Below are positions 24,884-33,475 of a DNA stretch of 64,000 nt, piece by piece. Each line of letters opens with the position of its first letter. The stretch's first letter is position 1. The DNA is from DATAEK01 sp036258055. Lineage in GTDB: Bacteria; Acidobacteriota; Vicinamibacteria; Vicinamibacterales; 2-12-FULL-66-21. The position numbers and the translations under genes were made by a program. The notes beneath the pieces are model-generated. The model saw only the letters and a program-made list of their open reading frames with translations, made no database searches and was not told the DNA's origin. Where the stretch lies: positions 22,841 to 86,840 of the forward strand of contig DATAEK010000118.1 of NCBI GenBank assembly GCA_036258055.1. Direction: 5' to 3'.

Positions 24884-25714
24884 TCAGTGCGTCATCGAGT
24901 AGAGCAGCACGTTGATGCCGAAGGCGTAGCCGTCCACGGAGAACTGATAGAAGTAGCGCGGGTCGTCCCCCTCGCGTTCGAAGGCGTCGCCGAAGTCGGT
25001 GTTGTGCGTCATGAGCACCATCAGCCGTCCGTGCGAATCGGAGATGCCGCGCGCGTGCGGTTCGGCGCTGTCTGCCCCACGCTCGGATGTACCGCCGCCG
25101 GTGCCGGCCCAGTAGTTGATCGACGGGACCTGGACCACGCGCGGCACCTGGAACTGCATGCGGAAGATCGGATGGTCCAGCGGCAGGTCCACGATTGGGT
25201 ATTCGTGCGGCGGAAGGACCTTGTCGATCTCGTTGACCCAATGCTCCCAGGCGTAGCTGCCCCAGAAGTCGTCGGCCCAGAGGAAGCCGCCCTTGAGAAG
25301 ATACTCACGCAGTTTCGCCGCTTCTTCATCGCCGATGTAGGCGCCGCCGGGCTCGGTCATCATGATGAACGGGCACTGGAACATCTCGGGATCGGTCATG
25401 TTCAACACGAGATGATTCGGTTCGCCTGTTTTCTCGACGCTGATGTGCGTCTTGGTCAGTTCGGACAGCCGGATCGAGAGGTTGACGTCCGCGCGCGGAT
25501 AGTCGACCGCCCAGCCATTGCCGTCCGCGTCGGGCGCGTTCGGAAACATGATCCGGCAGAAATTGAAGGAACCGTCGAAGCTGTCCGGCGTTGGCGTGCG
25601 CAACCCCCCGAAATAGCGGCCACCCCGCCTGTACTGCGCGCTTGCGACTGCGGCGCACGAGGCAATGAGCACGGCGGTCGCGAGGAGCCGGCGCGTGCGC
25701 GGAGAAACGCTCAC
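24884..25714 (-). CDS. DUF4159 family secreted protein
   Basis: A 276-residue protein with a signal peptide (RLLATAVLIASCAAVASA) and a DUF4159 domain: FNFCRIMFPNAPDADGNGW, NMTDPEMFQCPFIMMTEPGG, GGFLWADDFWGSYAWEHW near residue 150, and the C-terminal FYQFSVDGYAFGINVLLYSMTH. DUF4159 is class-I-glutamine-amidotransferase-like in fold, but no catalytic Cys-His-Glu triad can be assigned. It is the first gene of the three-gene minus-strand group with DsbD-alpha and TlpA (4-nt gap). The GTG at 25714 was chosen; a TTG lies one codon upstream. Confidence 0.85.
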   Translation of the reverse strand: MSVSPRTRRLLATAVLIASCAAVASAQYRRGGRYFGGLRTPTPDSFDGSFNFCRIMFPNAPDADGNGWAVDYPRADVNLSIRLSELTKTHISVEKTGEPNHLVLNMTDPEMFQCPFIMMTEPGGAYIGDEEAAKLREYLLKGGFLWADDFWGSYAWEHWVNEIDKVLPPHEYPIVDLPLDHPIFRMQFQVPRVVQVPSINYWAGTGGGTSERGADSAEPHARGISDSHGRLMVLMTHNTDFGDAFEREGDDPRYFYQFSVDGYAFGINVLLYSMTH

Positions 25715-25808
25715 CAACGTATTCTACGTCCGCGCCCGAACGCGGGCTGAAAGGGGTTTCGCCCATTGATCGCGTGCTAAGATCCTGCTCATCCATCGTC
25801 AGAACTGA

Positions 25809-27725
25809 ATGGCCACGACCTACACCGCAAAAGACATCACCGTTCTCGAGGGGCTCGAGCCCGTCCGCAAGCGTCCCGGCATGTACATCGGCGGCGTCGG
25901 CGCCGCCGGGTTGCATCACCTCGTCTGGGAAATCCTCGACAACTCGATCGACGAAGCCATGAACGGCTACGCGTCGAACGTCGTCGTCACGCTGCACGAG
26001 GATGGCAGCTCGATCACGATTGCCGACGATGGCCGGGGCATACCGGTCGACAAGCATCCGAAAACGAAGAAGAGTGCGCTCGAGGTCATCTTCTCGACGC
26101 TCCATGCGGGCGGCAAGTTCGAGAAGGGCAGCTACAAGACGGCCGGCGGACTGCACGGCGTCGGCGCGAGCGTTGTGAACGCGCTGTCGCGCGAGCTCGT
26201 CGCCACGGTGAAGCGCGACGGCGCGCAATGGGAGATGCGGTTCAAGCAGGGGCAGATGGTCGGCGCCCTGAAGAAGATCGGCGCCGCCCGAGGAACCGGG
26301 ACGACCGTGTTCTTCCGCCCTGATACCACGATTTTTCCAAAGACTGAATTCGACGCCGAGATCATCAAGCAGCGGCTCGAGGTCTCGAGCTATCTCCACA
26401 AGGGCGTGCGCGTCGCGTTCGAGGACGAGGCGAAGGGCGAAAAGCACGTCTTCCAGCACACCGAGGGGCTGTCGGATTACCTCAGGAAGATCCTCTCCGA
26501 GCGGAATGCCGTGCCGGTCCACGAAGCGCCGTTCACGCTTTCGCGCGAGCACGACGAGAGCGGCGTGCGGCTCGACCTCGCGCTCGAGTGGACCCAATCG
26601 ACCGACGAGCACCTGCGCAGCTACGTGAATGGCATCCCGACCGGATCCGGGGGAACCCACGAGAACGGGTTCCGCGCCGGACTCGGCAAAGCCGTCCGGA
26701 ATTTCATCGATACGCACAACCTGTCGCCGAAGGGCGTCACGCTCACCGCTGAAGACATTCGCGAAGGACTCATCGGCGTCCTCAGCGTGTTCGTGGAAGA
26801 GCCGCAGTTCCAGGGTCAGACGAAGGATCGGTTGAACAATCCCGAAGTCATGTCGGCCGTGGACGCGCAGGTCAGGCCGGCGCTCGAGCACTGGCTGAAC
26901 ACGAACATCAGCGTCGCCGAATCGATCGTCGCGCGGATCATCCTCGCCGCGCGCGCGCGCGAAGCGAGCCGGGCCGCGCAGCAGGAAGTCGCGCGCAAGA
27001 CGGCGACCTCGAGCCGTCTGACGCTTCCCGGCAAACTGAGTGACTGCACGTCGTCCGGTCTGGCCGACAGCGAGATCTTCATCGTCGAGGGCGATTCCGC
27101 CGGCGGTTCCGCAAAGCAGGGGCGCGATCGCGCACGGCAGGCCATCCTCCCGCTTCGGGGCAAAGTCCTCAACACCGAGAGCGCATCGCTGGCGAAGGTC
27201 CTTGAAAACAAGGAGCTCTCGGATCTAGTGACGGCGCTGGGCTGCGGCCTCGGCAAGAACTTCGATCTCGCCCGCCTGCGCTACGGCCGCGTCATCATCC
27301 TGGCCGACGCCGACTCGGACGGTCATCACATTGCCACGCTACTGATGACGTTCATCTATCGCCACATGCCCGGGCTGATCACGTCGGGTCGCGTCTACCT
27401 CGCGCAGCCGCCGCTCTACCGAATCGACATCGGCAAGGATACGTTCTGGGCGCTCGACGACGCCCATCGCGATCGGCTGCTGAAGCTGCATGGCAACGGC
27501 CGGGCGAAGCCCGAAATCACCCGCTTCAAGGGACTCGGCGAGATGATGCCGAAGGTGTTGTGGGAGACGACGCTCAACCCACGCACGCGGCGCCTGCTGC
27601 GCGTGGACATCGCGGATCACATCGTCACAGACCGTGTGATTAACGAGCTGATGGGGAAGGATCCATCGGCGCGCTTCCGGTTCATCATGGAGCGCGCCGA
27701 GGAGGCCGAGGAACTTGATGTCTGA
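25809..27725 (+). CDS. parE: DNA topoisomerase IV (gyrase-type) subunit B
   Basis: ATPase subunit of a type IIA topoisomerase, partner for the A subunit at 3069-5462. The 638 residues contain the GHKL ATPase domain (EILDNSIDEA near 44, DDGRGIPVD near 73, GGLHGVGASVVNALS near 114), the transducer domain, and the Toprim domain (IVEGDSAGGSAKQGRDRARQ near 425; DADSDGHH near 500). The short form without the E. coli GyrB insert and the KPEITRFKGLGEM segment agree with ParE-type proteins. It is not adjacent to the A subunit. Its TGA overlaps a downstream ATG (TGATG). Confidence 0.93.
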   Translation: MATTYTAKDITVLEGLEPVRKRPGMYIGGVGAAGLHHLVWEILDNSIDEAMNGYASNVVVTLHEDGSSITIADDGRGIPVDKHPKTKKSALEVIFSTLHAGGKFEKGSYKTAGGLHGVGASVVNALSRELVATVKRDGAQWEMRFKQGQMVGALKKIGAARGTGTTVFFRPDTTIFPKTEFDAEIIKQRLEVSSYLHKGVRVAFEDEAKGEKHVFQHTEGLSDYLRKILSERNAVPVHEAPFTLSREHDESGVRLDLALEWTQSTDEHLRSYVNGIPTGSGGTHENGFRAGLGKAVRNFIDTHNLSPKGVTLTAEDIREGLIGVLSVFVEEPQFQGQTKDRLNNPEVMSAVDAQVRPALEHWLNTNISVAESIVARIILAARAREASRAAQQEVARKTATSSRLTLPGKLSDCTSSGLADSEIFIVEGDSAGGSAKQGRDRARQAILPLRGKVLNTESASLAKVLENKELSDLVTALGCGLGKNFDLARLRYGRVIILADADSDGHHIATLLMTFIYRHMPGLITSGRVYLAQPPLYRIDIGKDTFWALDDAHRDRLLKLHGNGRAKPEITRFKGLGEMMPKVLWETTLNPRTRRLLRVDIADHIVTDRVINELMGKDPSARFRFIMERAEEAEELDV

Positions 27726-27883
27726 TGGGGAGCGCCTGCGGCGGCCGGACTCGAACAGCTCTGCTCCCATTGCACGGCGGTGAAGAACGCGTGCGCGCCC
27801 GCTTGCCCCAACGCCATCTGCTCGATCCTTCCGAACCGCATCCTCAGCGGACGCCGGAAGCGGACGAACGCGAGGACCGTTAG
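27725..27883 (+). CDS. Small ORF coupled to parE and to the next gene
   Basis: A 52-codon ORF whose ATG overlaps the parE stop (TGATG) and whose TAG stop overlaps the following GTG (TAGTG). The predicted product, starting MGSACGGRTRTALL and ending PEADEREDR, is basic then acidic and resembles nothing recognised. Double overlap on both sides is suggestive of translational coupling, but composition alone does not show coding. A cysteine-rich alternative frame (in frame with the parE stop) lacks a start codon. Confidence 0.35.
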   Translation: MGSACGGRTRTALLPLHGGEERVRARLPQRHLLDPSEPHPQRTPEADEREDR

Positions 27884-28299
27884 TGCCGGGCGGCTGGCTG
27901 CTGGTCCTGACCGTCGTCCTCTACCTCTGGCAGCCTGTGACCTTTGCGGGTGAGCTGCTGTTGTCGCTCGACAGTCTCGGCATGCGCGGCGCGCCGGCCG
28001 TCATCGAGCTGCTGGCGCACGCCGGAAGCGCCGGTCTGTCGGTCGCGGCATCTCGCGCGCTGTCCAACGGGAATCCGGCGGGACCGGCGATGGCTGCATT
28101 CGCGCTGGCAGTAGCCGCGATTCTCGGCGTGCAGTCGCTTTACTGGTCGTCACTGCCGCATCACACGATGCCCGGTGACAAACTGCCGCTCGCAATCCTC
28201 ATGGTCGCGCATTCAGTGGCGTGGCTGATTTACCTGCGACGATCGAAGCGTGTGCGGGCGATCGGCAGAATAGAGCCGTTCGAATCGTCGCGCCCGTGA
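27883..28299 (+). CDS. Small integral membrane protein, unknown function
   Basis: A 138-residue protein with about four hydrophobic segments: LLVLTVVLYLWQPVTFAGELL near the start, VIELLAHAGSAGLSVAA, AAFALAVAAILGVQSLYW, and AILMVAHSVAWLIYL; then a basic tail (RRSKRVRAIGR). No family recognised. The GTG start at 27883 is supported by the first helix and by the overlap with the preceding TAG. It may belong to the parE transcript. It ends 4 nt from the convergent quinone oxidoreductase gene. Confidence 0.65.
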   Translation: MPGGWLLVLTVVLYLWQPVTFAGELLLSLDSLGMRGAPAVIELLAHAGSAGLSVAASRALSNGNPAGPAMAAFALAVAAILGVQSLYWSSLPHHTMPGDKLPLAILMVAHSVAWLIYLRRSKRVRAIGRIEPFESSRP

Positions 28300-28302
28300 G
28301 CC

Positions 28303-29298
28303 TCAGCGGACGTCGAGCACGACCTTCCCGATGACCTCGCCGGACTCGAGCAGCCGGTGCGCGTCCGCCGCTTTGTCGAGGGGAAACGCCGCATGAACAA
28401 TGGGACCGACGCGCTTCGACGCGAGCAGCGGCCACACGTGCTGCTCCAGCTCGCGTGCGATGACGCCTTTCTCCTCAGGGCTCCTGGGACGGAGCGTCGA
28501 TCCGGTCAGCGTCAGGCGGCGCTGCATCAACGACGCGAGGTTGATCTCGGTTCGCGCGCCTCCCTGCAGCCCGATCTGGACGAGCCGTCCCTCCATTGCC
28601 AGGCAATCGATGTTTCGCATCAGGTACTCACCCCCGACGATGTCGAGGATCACGTTCACGCCTTTGCCCGCAGTCAGCCTCCGAATGGCCTCGACGAAAT
28701 CGGTCGTCCGGTAGTTGATACCGCGTGCGCCGAGTCGCTCGCAGGCAGCGCACTTGTCATCCGATCCCGCAGTGGCAAAGATCGTCGCGTCCCACTCGCG
28801 TCCCAGCTGAATCGCTGTCGTTCCGATGCCGCTGGTGCCGCCATGGACCAGGACGCGTTCGCCACGCCGAAGGCCGGCGCGTTGAAAAAGATTGGTCCAG
28901 ACGGTGAAGTAGGTCTCGGGAATTGTGGCGGCAACGATCGGGTCGAGACCGTCCGGTATCGGCAGGCATTGCGGCTCGGGCACGACGCAGAGCTCGGCGT
29001 ATCCGCCACCGGCGACGAGCGCACAGACGCGATCGCCCTCGCGCCAGCGTGTGACGCCGGGCCCGACCGTCCGGATCGTGCCGGAAATCTCGAGGCCGGG
29101 AATGTCCGGCGCGCCTGGCGGCGGCGGGTACTTGCCCTGACGCTGCATCAGGTCCGGCCGATTCACGCCGGCCGCCTCGACGCGAACGAGCAGCTCGCCG
29201 GCTCCGGCGCGCGGATCCGGACGCTCGACAATCTTCAGGACGTCGGGTCCGCCAGGTTGGGCAATCTCGATTGCACGCACGCGACCTTCCTGCGACAT
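28303..29298 (-). CDS. NAD(P)H quinone oxidoreductase (PIG3-like)
   Basis: A 331-residue zinc-independent medium-chain dehydrogenase. Seen: the GroES-like domain (VRVEAAGVNRPDLMQRQGKYPPPPGAPDIPGLE in pieces), the nucleotide fold HGGTSGIGTTAIQLG near residue 150, and the C-terminal GKVVLDV. The zinc-binding cysteine lobe of alcohol dehydrogenases is absent. Resembles the TP53I3/PIG3 and Qor group that reduces quinones with NADPH. The ATG at 29298 gives the family-like opening MSQEGRVRAIEIAQPGGPD. It is divergent from pncB. Confidence 0.88.
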   Translation of the reverse strand: MSQEGRVRAIEIAQPGGPDVLKIVERPDPRAGAGELLVRVEAAGVNRPDLMQRQGKYPPPPGAPDIPGLEISGTIRTVGPGVTRWREGDRVCALVAGGGYAELCVVPEPQCLPIPDGLDPIVAATIPETYFTVWTNLFQRAGLRRGERVLVHGGTSGIGTTAIQLGREWDATIFATAGSDDKCAACERLGARGINYRTTDFVEAIRRLTAGKGVNVILDIVGGEYLMRNIDCLAMEGRLVQIGLQGGARTEINLASLMQRRLTLTGSTLRPRSPEEKGVIARELEQHVWPLLASKRVGPIVHAAFPLDKAADAHRLLESGEVIGKVVLDVR

Positions 29299-29302
29299 CA
29301 AA

Positions 29303-29352
29303 ACACGAGACCAGGAGACCAGTGGACAAATAATGTTCTCCTGATCTCCTCC
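29303..29352. repeat. Short flipping octamer array
   Basis: Three 8-bp units CACGAGAC, CAGGAGAC, CAGTGGAC are followed after a short AT-rich gap by TTCTCCTG ATCTCCTC, whose AGGAGA/TCTCCT content is complementary to the first part. It fills the gap between the divergent qor-like and pncB genes. Confidence 0.5.
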
Positions 29353-29365
29353 CGTTGAACCGGCG

Positions 29366-30703
29366 ATGTCAATACTTTCCACTGATCTCTATCAGTTGAC
29401 GATGATGGCGGGGTACGTCGCGTCGAATCGGCACGACGTGCCCGCGACGTTCGAGCTGTTCGTCAGGCGGTTACCACGCAATCGAACCTACCTGATTGCC
29501 GCCGGTCTCGAGTCAGCGCTGACCTATCTCGAGAACCTGCGGTTCGCGGACGACGACGTCGAGTGGCTCAGAGCCAACGCCGCGTTTGCGGGAGTCGGCG
29601 CGGCATTCTTCGAGTACCTCACAACGTTCAGGTTCAGCGGCGAGGTGTGGGCGATGCCGGAGGGCATGCCGTACTTTCCAAACGAGCCACTCCTTCGTGT
29701 GACTGCGCCGCTCGCGCAGGCCCAGCTCGTCGAGACGGCGCTCCTCGCCACGCTGAATTATCAGAGCGCGGTGGCAAGCAAGGCCGCGCGGATCGTGCAC
29801 GCGTCGAACGGGCGGCCGGTGATGGAGTTCGGCGCGCGGCGCGCCCACGGTCTCGAGGCAGCGCTGGGCGCCGCGAGGGCCGCGTTCATCGCGGGCTGCG
29901 CGAGCACGTCGCTGGTCGAGGCCGGCCGGTGCTTCGGCATCCCGCTCTCTGGAACGATGGCGCACTCGTGGGTGCTCGCGTCCTCGAGTGAACGCGACGC
30001 ATTCGTCAGCTACGCGGACCTCTTCAAGGAGCAGGCCGTGCTCCTGATCGATACCTATGACACCGTCGACGCGGCGAAGCTGATCGTCCGTTCGGGTCTG
30101 CGCCCGCAGGCAGTGAGGCTCGATTCCGGCGATCTGCTTGCGCTCAGCCGAGAGGTGCGGCAGATCCTCGACGAGGGCGGTCTCGGCGCGACGCGCATCC
30201 TCGCCAGCGGAGACCTCGACGAGTGGCGCATCACCGCGCTCCTCGCGGCAGGAGCGCCCATCGACGCGTTCGGCGTCGGCACGGCGCTCTCGACGTCGGA
30301 GGATGCGCCGGCGCTTTCCGGTGTCTACAAGCTGGTCGAGATCGGAGAGGCGGCGAACCCGCGTCCCGTGATGAAGCGAAGCACCGACAAGTCCACGTGG
30401 CCTGGCACGAAGCAGGTGTGCCGAATCGTTCGTGACGGCGTGGCCATCGAAGACGTCGTCTCACTTGCGGGCGAGCCCCTTCCGAAGAACGGCGAGCCGC
30501 TGTTGGAGAAGGTGATGTCAGGCGGGCGACGTCAACGCGCGACGCCGTCGTTGAGCGACCTGCAGGCGCGCGCGAGAACGCTGATCGCACAGTTGCCGGA
30601 GGGCATGCGTCAGCTCGACGCGAAGTCAGCCTACGCGATTGTGCAGAGTGCGGGTCTGCGCGAGCTCAGCGCGCGGGTCGAGGCGGAGTTGGCGCGGAGC
30701 TGA
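29366..30703 (+). CDS. pncB: Nicotinate phosphoribosyltransferase
   Basis: First step of the Preiss-Handler NAD salvage pathway: nicotinate plus PRPP to nicotinate mononucleotide. The 445 residues open with STDLYQLTMMAGY, typical of NAPRT. The phosphohistidine region GTMAHSWVL lies near residue 200, VRLDSGDL near 250, and GVGTALSTSEDAPALSGVYKLVE near 310. The start ATG at 29366 has an adjacent purine-rich stretch. No other NAD gene is nearby. Confidence 0.93.
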   Translation: MSILSTDLYQLTMMAGYVASNRHDVPATFELFVRRLPRNRTYLIAAGLESALTYLENLRFADDDVEWLRANAAFAGVGAAFFEYLTTFRFSGEVWAMPEGMPYFPNEPLLRVTAPLAQAQLVETALLATLNYQSAVASKAARIVHASNGRPVMEFGARRAHGLEAALGAARAAFIAGCASTSLVEAGRCFGIPLSGTMAHSWVLASSSERDAFVSYADLFKEQAVLLIDTYDTVDAAKLIVRSGLRPQAVRLDSGDLLALSREVRQILDEGGLGATRILASGDLDEWRITALLAAGAPIDAFGVGTALSTSEDAPALSGVYKLVEIGEAANPRPVMKRSTDKSTWPGTKQVCRIVRDGVAIEDVVSLAGEPLPKNGEPLLEKVMSGGRRQRATPSLSDLQARARTLIAQLPEGMRQLDAKSAYAIVQSAGLRELSARVEAELARS

Positions 30704-30769
30704 TCTGCCGCGTCATGTAACGCGAGTGCTACGGCCGAATTCTCGTCAAATCGCCTGCGCCCACATTGA

Positions 30770-31288
30770 TCAGCGACAGATACCCGCACCCCAGCCAGCA
30801 AACGCCCAGGATCCATTCGTTCGCTGGTATTTCACCAGGCTCTCACAACAGCACGTTTTTACTTTCTTCGAGTCTGACGGCAATACGAAGTCCGTACCGA
30901 CCCACAGGCTGACGGTATCTGCGGATTTCTCGAGGCGATCGATCGAGATGAAAAGCACGGACGTCTTCGTGCGGTCTGCCTCCGCGGTCGCCTCGGCTGT
31001 CGAGATCAACCGGAACTCATAGCCTTGACGCTCCGGAACAGCGCGAGGCCCGAGGAGGAGCCGCGATTTCGGGAGATCGGACCGAATCGCGATGCGCTTC
31101 GCGTTCCCAAGGAGGCCAATGTCGGGGATGTCTCCCGCCGCCAACCGTTCCTCCAGGATTTGCCTGACAATCGCGTCGATCTCCGCGCCAGCCGGCGCTG
31201 ACTGCTGCGCGATGGCGGACGAGACGAGAGCAACCACGCACACGCACACGAGCAAAGCTCTCCTGTTCACAGTCCATCCCCTCATCAC
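30770..31288 (-). CDS. Small secreted protein of unknown function
   Basis: A 172-residue protein with a clear signal peptide (RRALLVCVCVVALVSSAIAQ) and no recognised domain. The mature part has a helical EIDAIVRQILEERLAAGDIPDI segment, a central beta-rich stretch (KTSVLFISIDRLEKSADTVSLWVGTDFV) and a CCC cluster near residue 145, followed by WAFAGWGAGICR. Start at 31288, with an in-frame Met at the next codon. It lies 12 nt behind the quinone oxidoreductase gene on the same strand. Confidence 0.6.
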   Translation of the reverse strand: MMRGWTVNRRALLVCVCVVALVSSAIAQQSAPAGAEIDAIVRQILEERLAAGDIPDIGLLGNAKRIAIRSDLPKSRLLLGPRAVPERQGYEFRLISTAEATAEADRTKTSVLFISIDRLEKSADTVSLWVGTDFVLPSDSKKVKTCCCESLVKYQRTNGSWAFAGWGAGICR

Positions 31289-31300
31289 GACACGCGGCCG

Positions 31301-32263
31301 TCAGGGAATCAAAATGAGCTTTCCCTGAGTCTGCCGCTGTTCGAGCCGGCGATGGGCCTCCGCGGCATCGGCGAGAGGAAGCGTCTGATCGATCGTCACC
31401 CGCAGCTGGTCCGTCGTGACCCAGTCCTGGAGCTCGCGCCTCGCCACGTCCCAACGCTCCGGCGGATCGGCAGCCAGCCAGAAGCTGCTGATGCGCAGAT
31501 TGCGACCGTAGAGCTCGTCTGGATGGATAGACACCGGCGAGCCGCTGGAGTCGCCGAAGAAGACGAGCTGACCGTAGAGCGCGAGGCACGCCAGGCTGTC
31601 GGCCTGCGTGGCTCGTCCGACCGAATCGAAGACGGCATCGACGCCGCGGCCGCCAGTGGCTTCCTGAATCCGTCCGGGCAAGTCTGGCCCGTACGGCAGC
31701 GCAGTCGCGCCCAGTTCTCGCACCCGGTCCTGTTTTGCGACCGACGACGCGGTGCCGAATGTTCGTACGCCGCGACGCCGCAGCAGCTGCAACAACAGTG
31801 AGCCGACTCCGCCCGCGGCCGCGTGGACCAGCGCGCTCTGTCCTGCGGCCAGCGACGTCGCAGCATTCGCAAGACCGTACGCGGTCAGTCCTTGAACCGG
31901 CAGTGCCGCGGCGGTCGCAGCATCGACGTTGTCGAGAAGATCGAAGAGCGTATTCGCCGGCGCAGCCGTGTACTCCGCGTACGCGCCGCTCGTGCGCGGC
32001 GCCCAGAAGGCCACTCGCCGTCCGAGCCACTTTGAATCGACGTTCGCGCCGAGTGCCTCGACAATCCCGGCGGCCTCGTTGCCGGGGATCCACGGAAGGA
32101 TGGGCGGATCGTAAACGCCGCGCCGGCGTTCCGTGTCGGAGAAATTGACGCCGATCGCTTGAAGGCGAACGAGGACCTCGCCAGGACCGGGCTGAGGTAC
32201 CGGATGCGAGCGTAACGTGAGAACTTCGGGGTCGCCGAGCGTGTGGGCGACGATCGCGTCCAT
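31301..32263 (-). CDS. Quinone oxidoreductase / zeta-crystallin-like MDR
   Basis: A 320-residue zinc-independent MDR enzyme with the VNFSDTERRRGVYDPP segment in the catalytic lobe, LPVQGLTAYGL, and the NADPH motif HAAAGGVGSLLLQLL near residue 150. Ends GKLILIP, typical of the Qor family. ATG at 32263 was selected because the upstream in-frame part has no family similarity. It is a second paralog of the enzyme at 28303-29298, only distantly similar. Confidence 0.88.
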   Translation of the reverse strand: MDAIVAHTLGDPEVLTLRSHPVPQPGPGEVLVRLQAIGVNFSDTERRRGVYDPPILPWIPGNEAAGIVEALGANVDSKWLGRRVAFWAPRTSGAYAEYTAAPANTLFDLLDNVDAATAAALPVQGLTAYGLANAATSLAAGQSALVHAAAGGVGSLLLQLLRRRGVRTFGTASSVAKQDRVRELGATALPYGPDLPGRIQEATGGRGVDAVFDSVGRATQADSLACLALYGQLVFFGDSSGSPVSIHPDELYGRNLRISSFWLAADPPERWDVARRELQDWVTTDQLRVTIDQTLPLADAAEAHRRLEQRQTQGKLILIP

Positions 32264-32304
32264 TCGGGAATAATAGCGAACTGACCGCAGCGCCGCCGCA
32301 CGCG

Positions 32305-32745
32305 CTAGTCGCCCTCCTCCAGAACCGACTCCTCGGGAGCGTCCGTCGGACTCTCGAACAACAAGCTGTAGCCGTCCGGGTCCGCGAGTTGCGTCACCCA
32401 CATGCCGTTTCCCACGAACGGCCGCTTGGCGGCTACGCCACGCGATCGGACGTCACGGTAGATCGCGAGTGCGTCTTTGCAGATGAAGTTGATCGACACG
32501 CCTACGCCGACGGTGCCATCCGGGAGGTTTCGGTGATGACCCTCTTTCCAGAATTCCTGAAGCATCACGACAGCGTGTCCGAGTTCGAGCCAGCACCACC
32601 GCCGTTTTCTCCCGTCGATCCAGTCCTTCGTCATCTTGAATCCGAGGCCGTCGACGTAGAAGCGCAGCGATCGCTCGAGGTCGTGCACCCAGAAGAACGG
32701 GACGGCCTGTTCGACGTTGGTTTCGATTGTCGTGGTGGCGGTCAT
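32305..32745 (-). CDS. VOC (glyoxalase/bleomycin-resistance) family protein
   Basis: A 146-residue protein made of two beta-alpha-beta modules. Seen: FFWVHDLERSLRFYVDGLGF in the first and ADPDGYSLLFES in the second, where Glu is the usual metal ligand. The first-module ligand position is His in WVHD. Bleomycin resistance and dioxygenase-type members exist; the substrate here is not evident. Confidence 0.85.
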   Translation of the reverse strand: MTATTTIETNVEQAVPFFWVHDLERSLRFYVDGLGFKMTKDWIDGRKRRWCWLELGHAVVMLQEFWKEGHHRNLPDGTVGVGVSINFICKDALAIYRDVRSRGVAAKRPFVGNGMWVTQLADPDGYSLLFESPTDAPEESVLEEGD

Positions 32746-32781
32746 GATTTTGGAACTCCCGCGTAGTGCACCGACCCGACC

Positions 32782-33345
32782 TCATCGTATCGCCACAAGC
32801 TCCTTGTACATGATCGTCGTTGGCTCGAGGGCTGGCGTCACGGAACCACGCGCGAAACGTGGAATGACCCCCACTGTGACGTAGCCGAGCGACCGATACA
32901 GTGCTTCGGCGTGGCCGCCGGTCCAGGTATCGAGCGTCAGGAGCGTCCTGCCGTCCGATATCGCGACGGATTCGAGTGCAATCATCAACGCCCGGGCGAT
33001 GCCGTGTCGCCGGGCATCCGGATGGACGAGCAGCTTGGCTACGTCCGCCCGATGGCGCTGATTGGGTGGCATGGCGACGTCGAGTTGAACCGTTCCCACG
33101 ATCCGCGTATCCCAACGCGCGACGAGCACGCGCCGGGTGCCAGTGCGGACACCCGATAGCACTTTTTCAAACCAGAACGCGCGCGCATCGTCGAGCGAGA
33201 ACGGCACGATGAAGCTGACGCCTGCGCCGGTGTGGACGACGGCGTGCAGGACCTCGGCGAGCATGTCGAGTTCCTGATCGAGGGATGTTGTCCTTGGACA
33301 GTCGGGCCGCCACTCATCAATCTGATACTCGGCGGGTGCGGGCAT
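32782..33345 (-). CDS. GNAT family N-acetyltransferase
   Basis: A 187-residue protein with the GNAT fold. The acetyl-CoA pyrophosphate loop is VHPDARRHGIARALM near residue 115, preceded by the beta-4 strand ADVAKLLV. The C-terminal TWTGGHAEALYRSLGYVTVGVIP matches the final strand and helix. The start lies 130 nt upstream of the divergent sensor kinase start, leaving a short shared intergenic region. Substrate unknown. Confidence 0.87.
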   Translation of the reverse strand: MPAPAEYQIDEWRPDCPRTTSLDQELDMLAEVLHAVVHTGAGVSFIVPFSLDDARAFWFEKVLSGVRTGTRRVLVARWDTRIVGTVQLDVAMPPNQRHRADVAKLLVHPDARRHGIARALMIALESVAISDGRTLLTLDTWTGGHAEALYRSLGYVTVGVIPRFARGSVTPALEPTTIMYKELVAIR

Positions 33346-33475
33346 GTTGGTGATGGTAACTCGACCCGGCCCCGACCCAGCGGTCGCCCTGTTGTGGCGA
33401 GCGCTTCACCCCGCACTTCTCCACTCCACCCCGCGCGAGCCGCGTGCGCTGGTTCTGGTGTACAAGGGCAGGATC

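Noticed and set aside
27728..27775. tRNA-like sequence with TTCGA-type loop on the minus strand
   Set aside because: T-stem arms do not pair and no D or anticodon arm is seen.
27730..27880. A cysteine-rich frame (LCSHCTAVKNACAPACPNAIC)
   Set aside because: It is the readthrough frame of parE after its stop and has no start codon.
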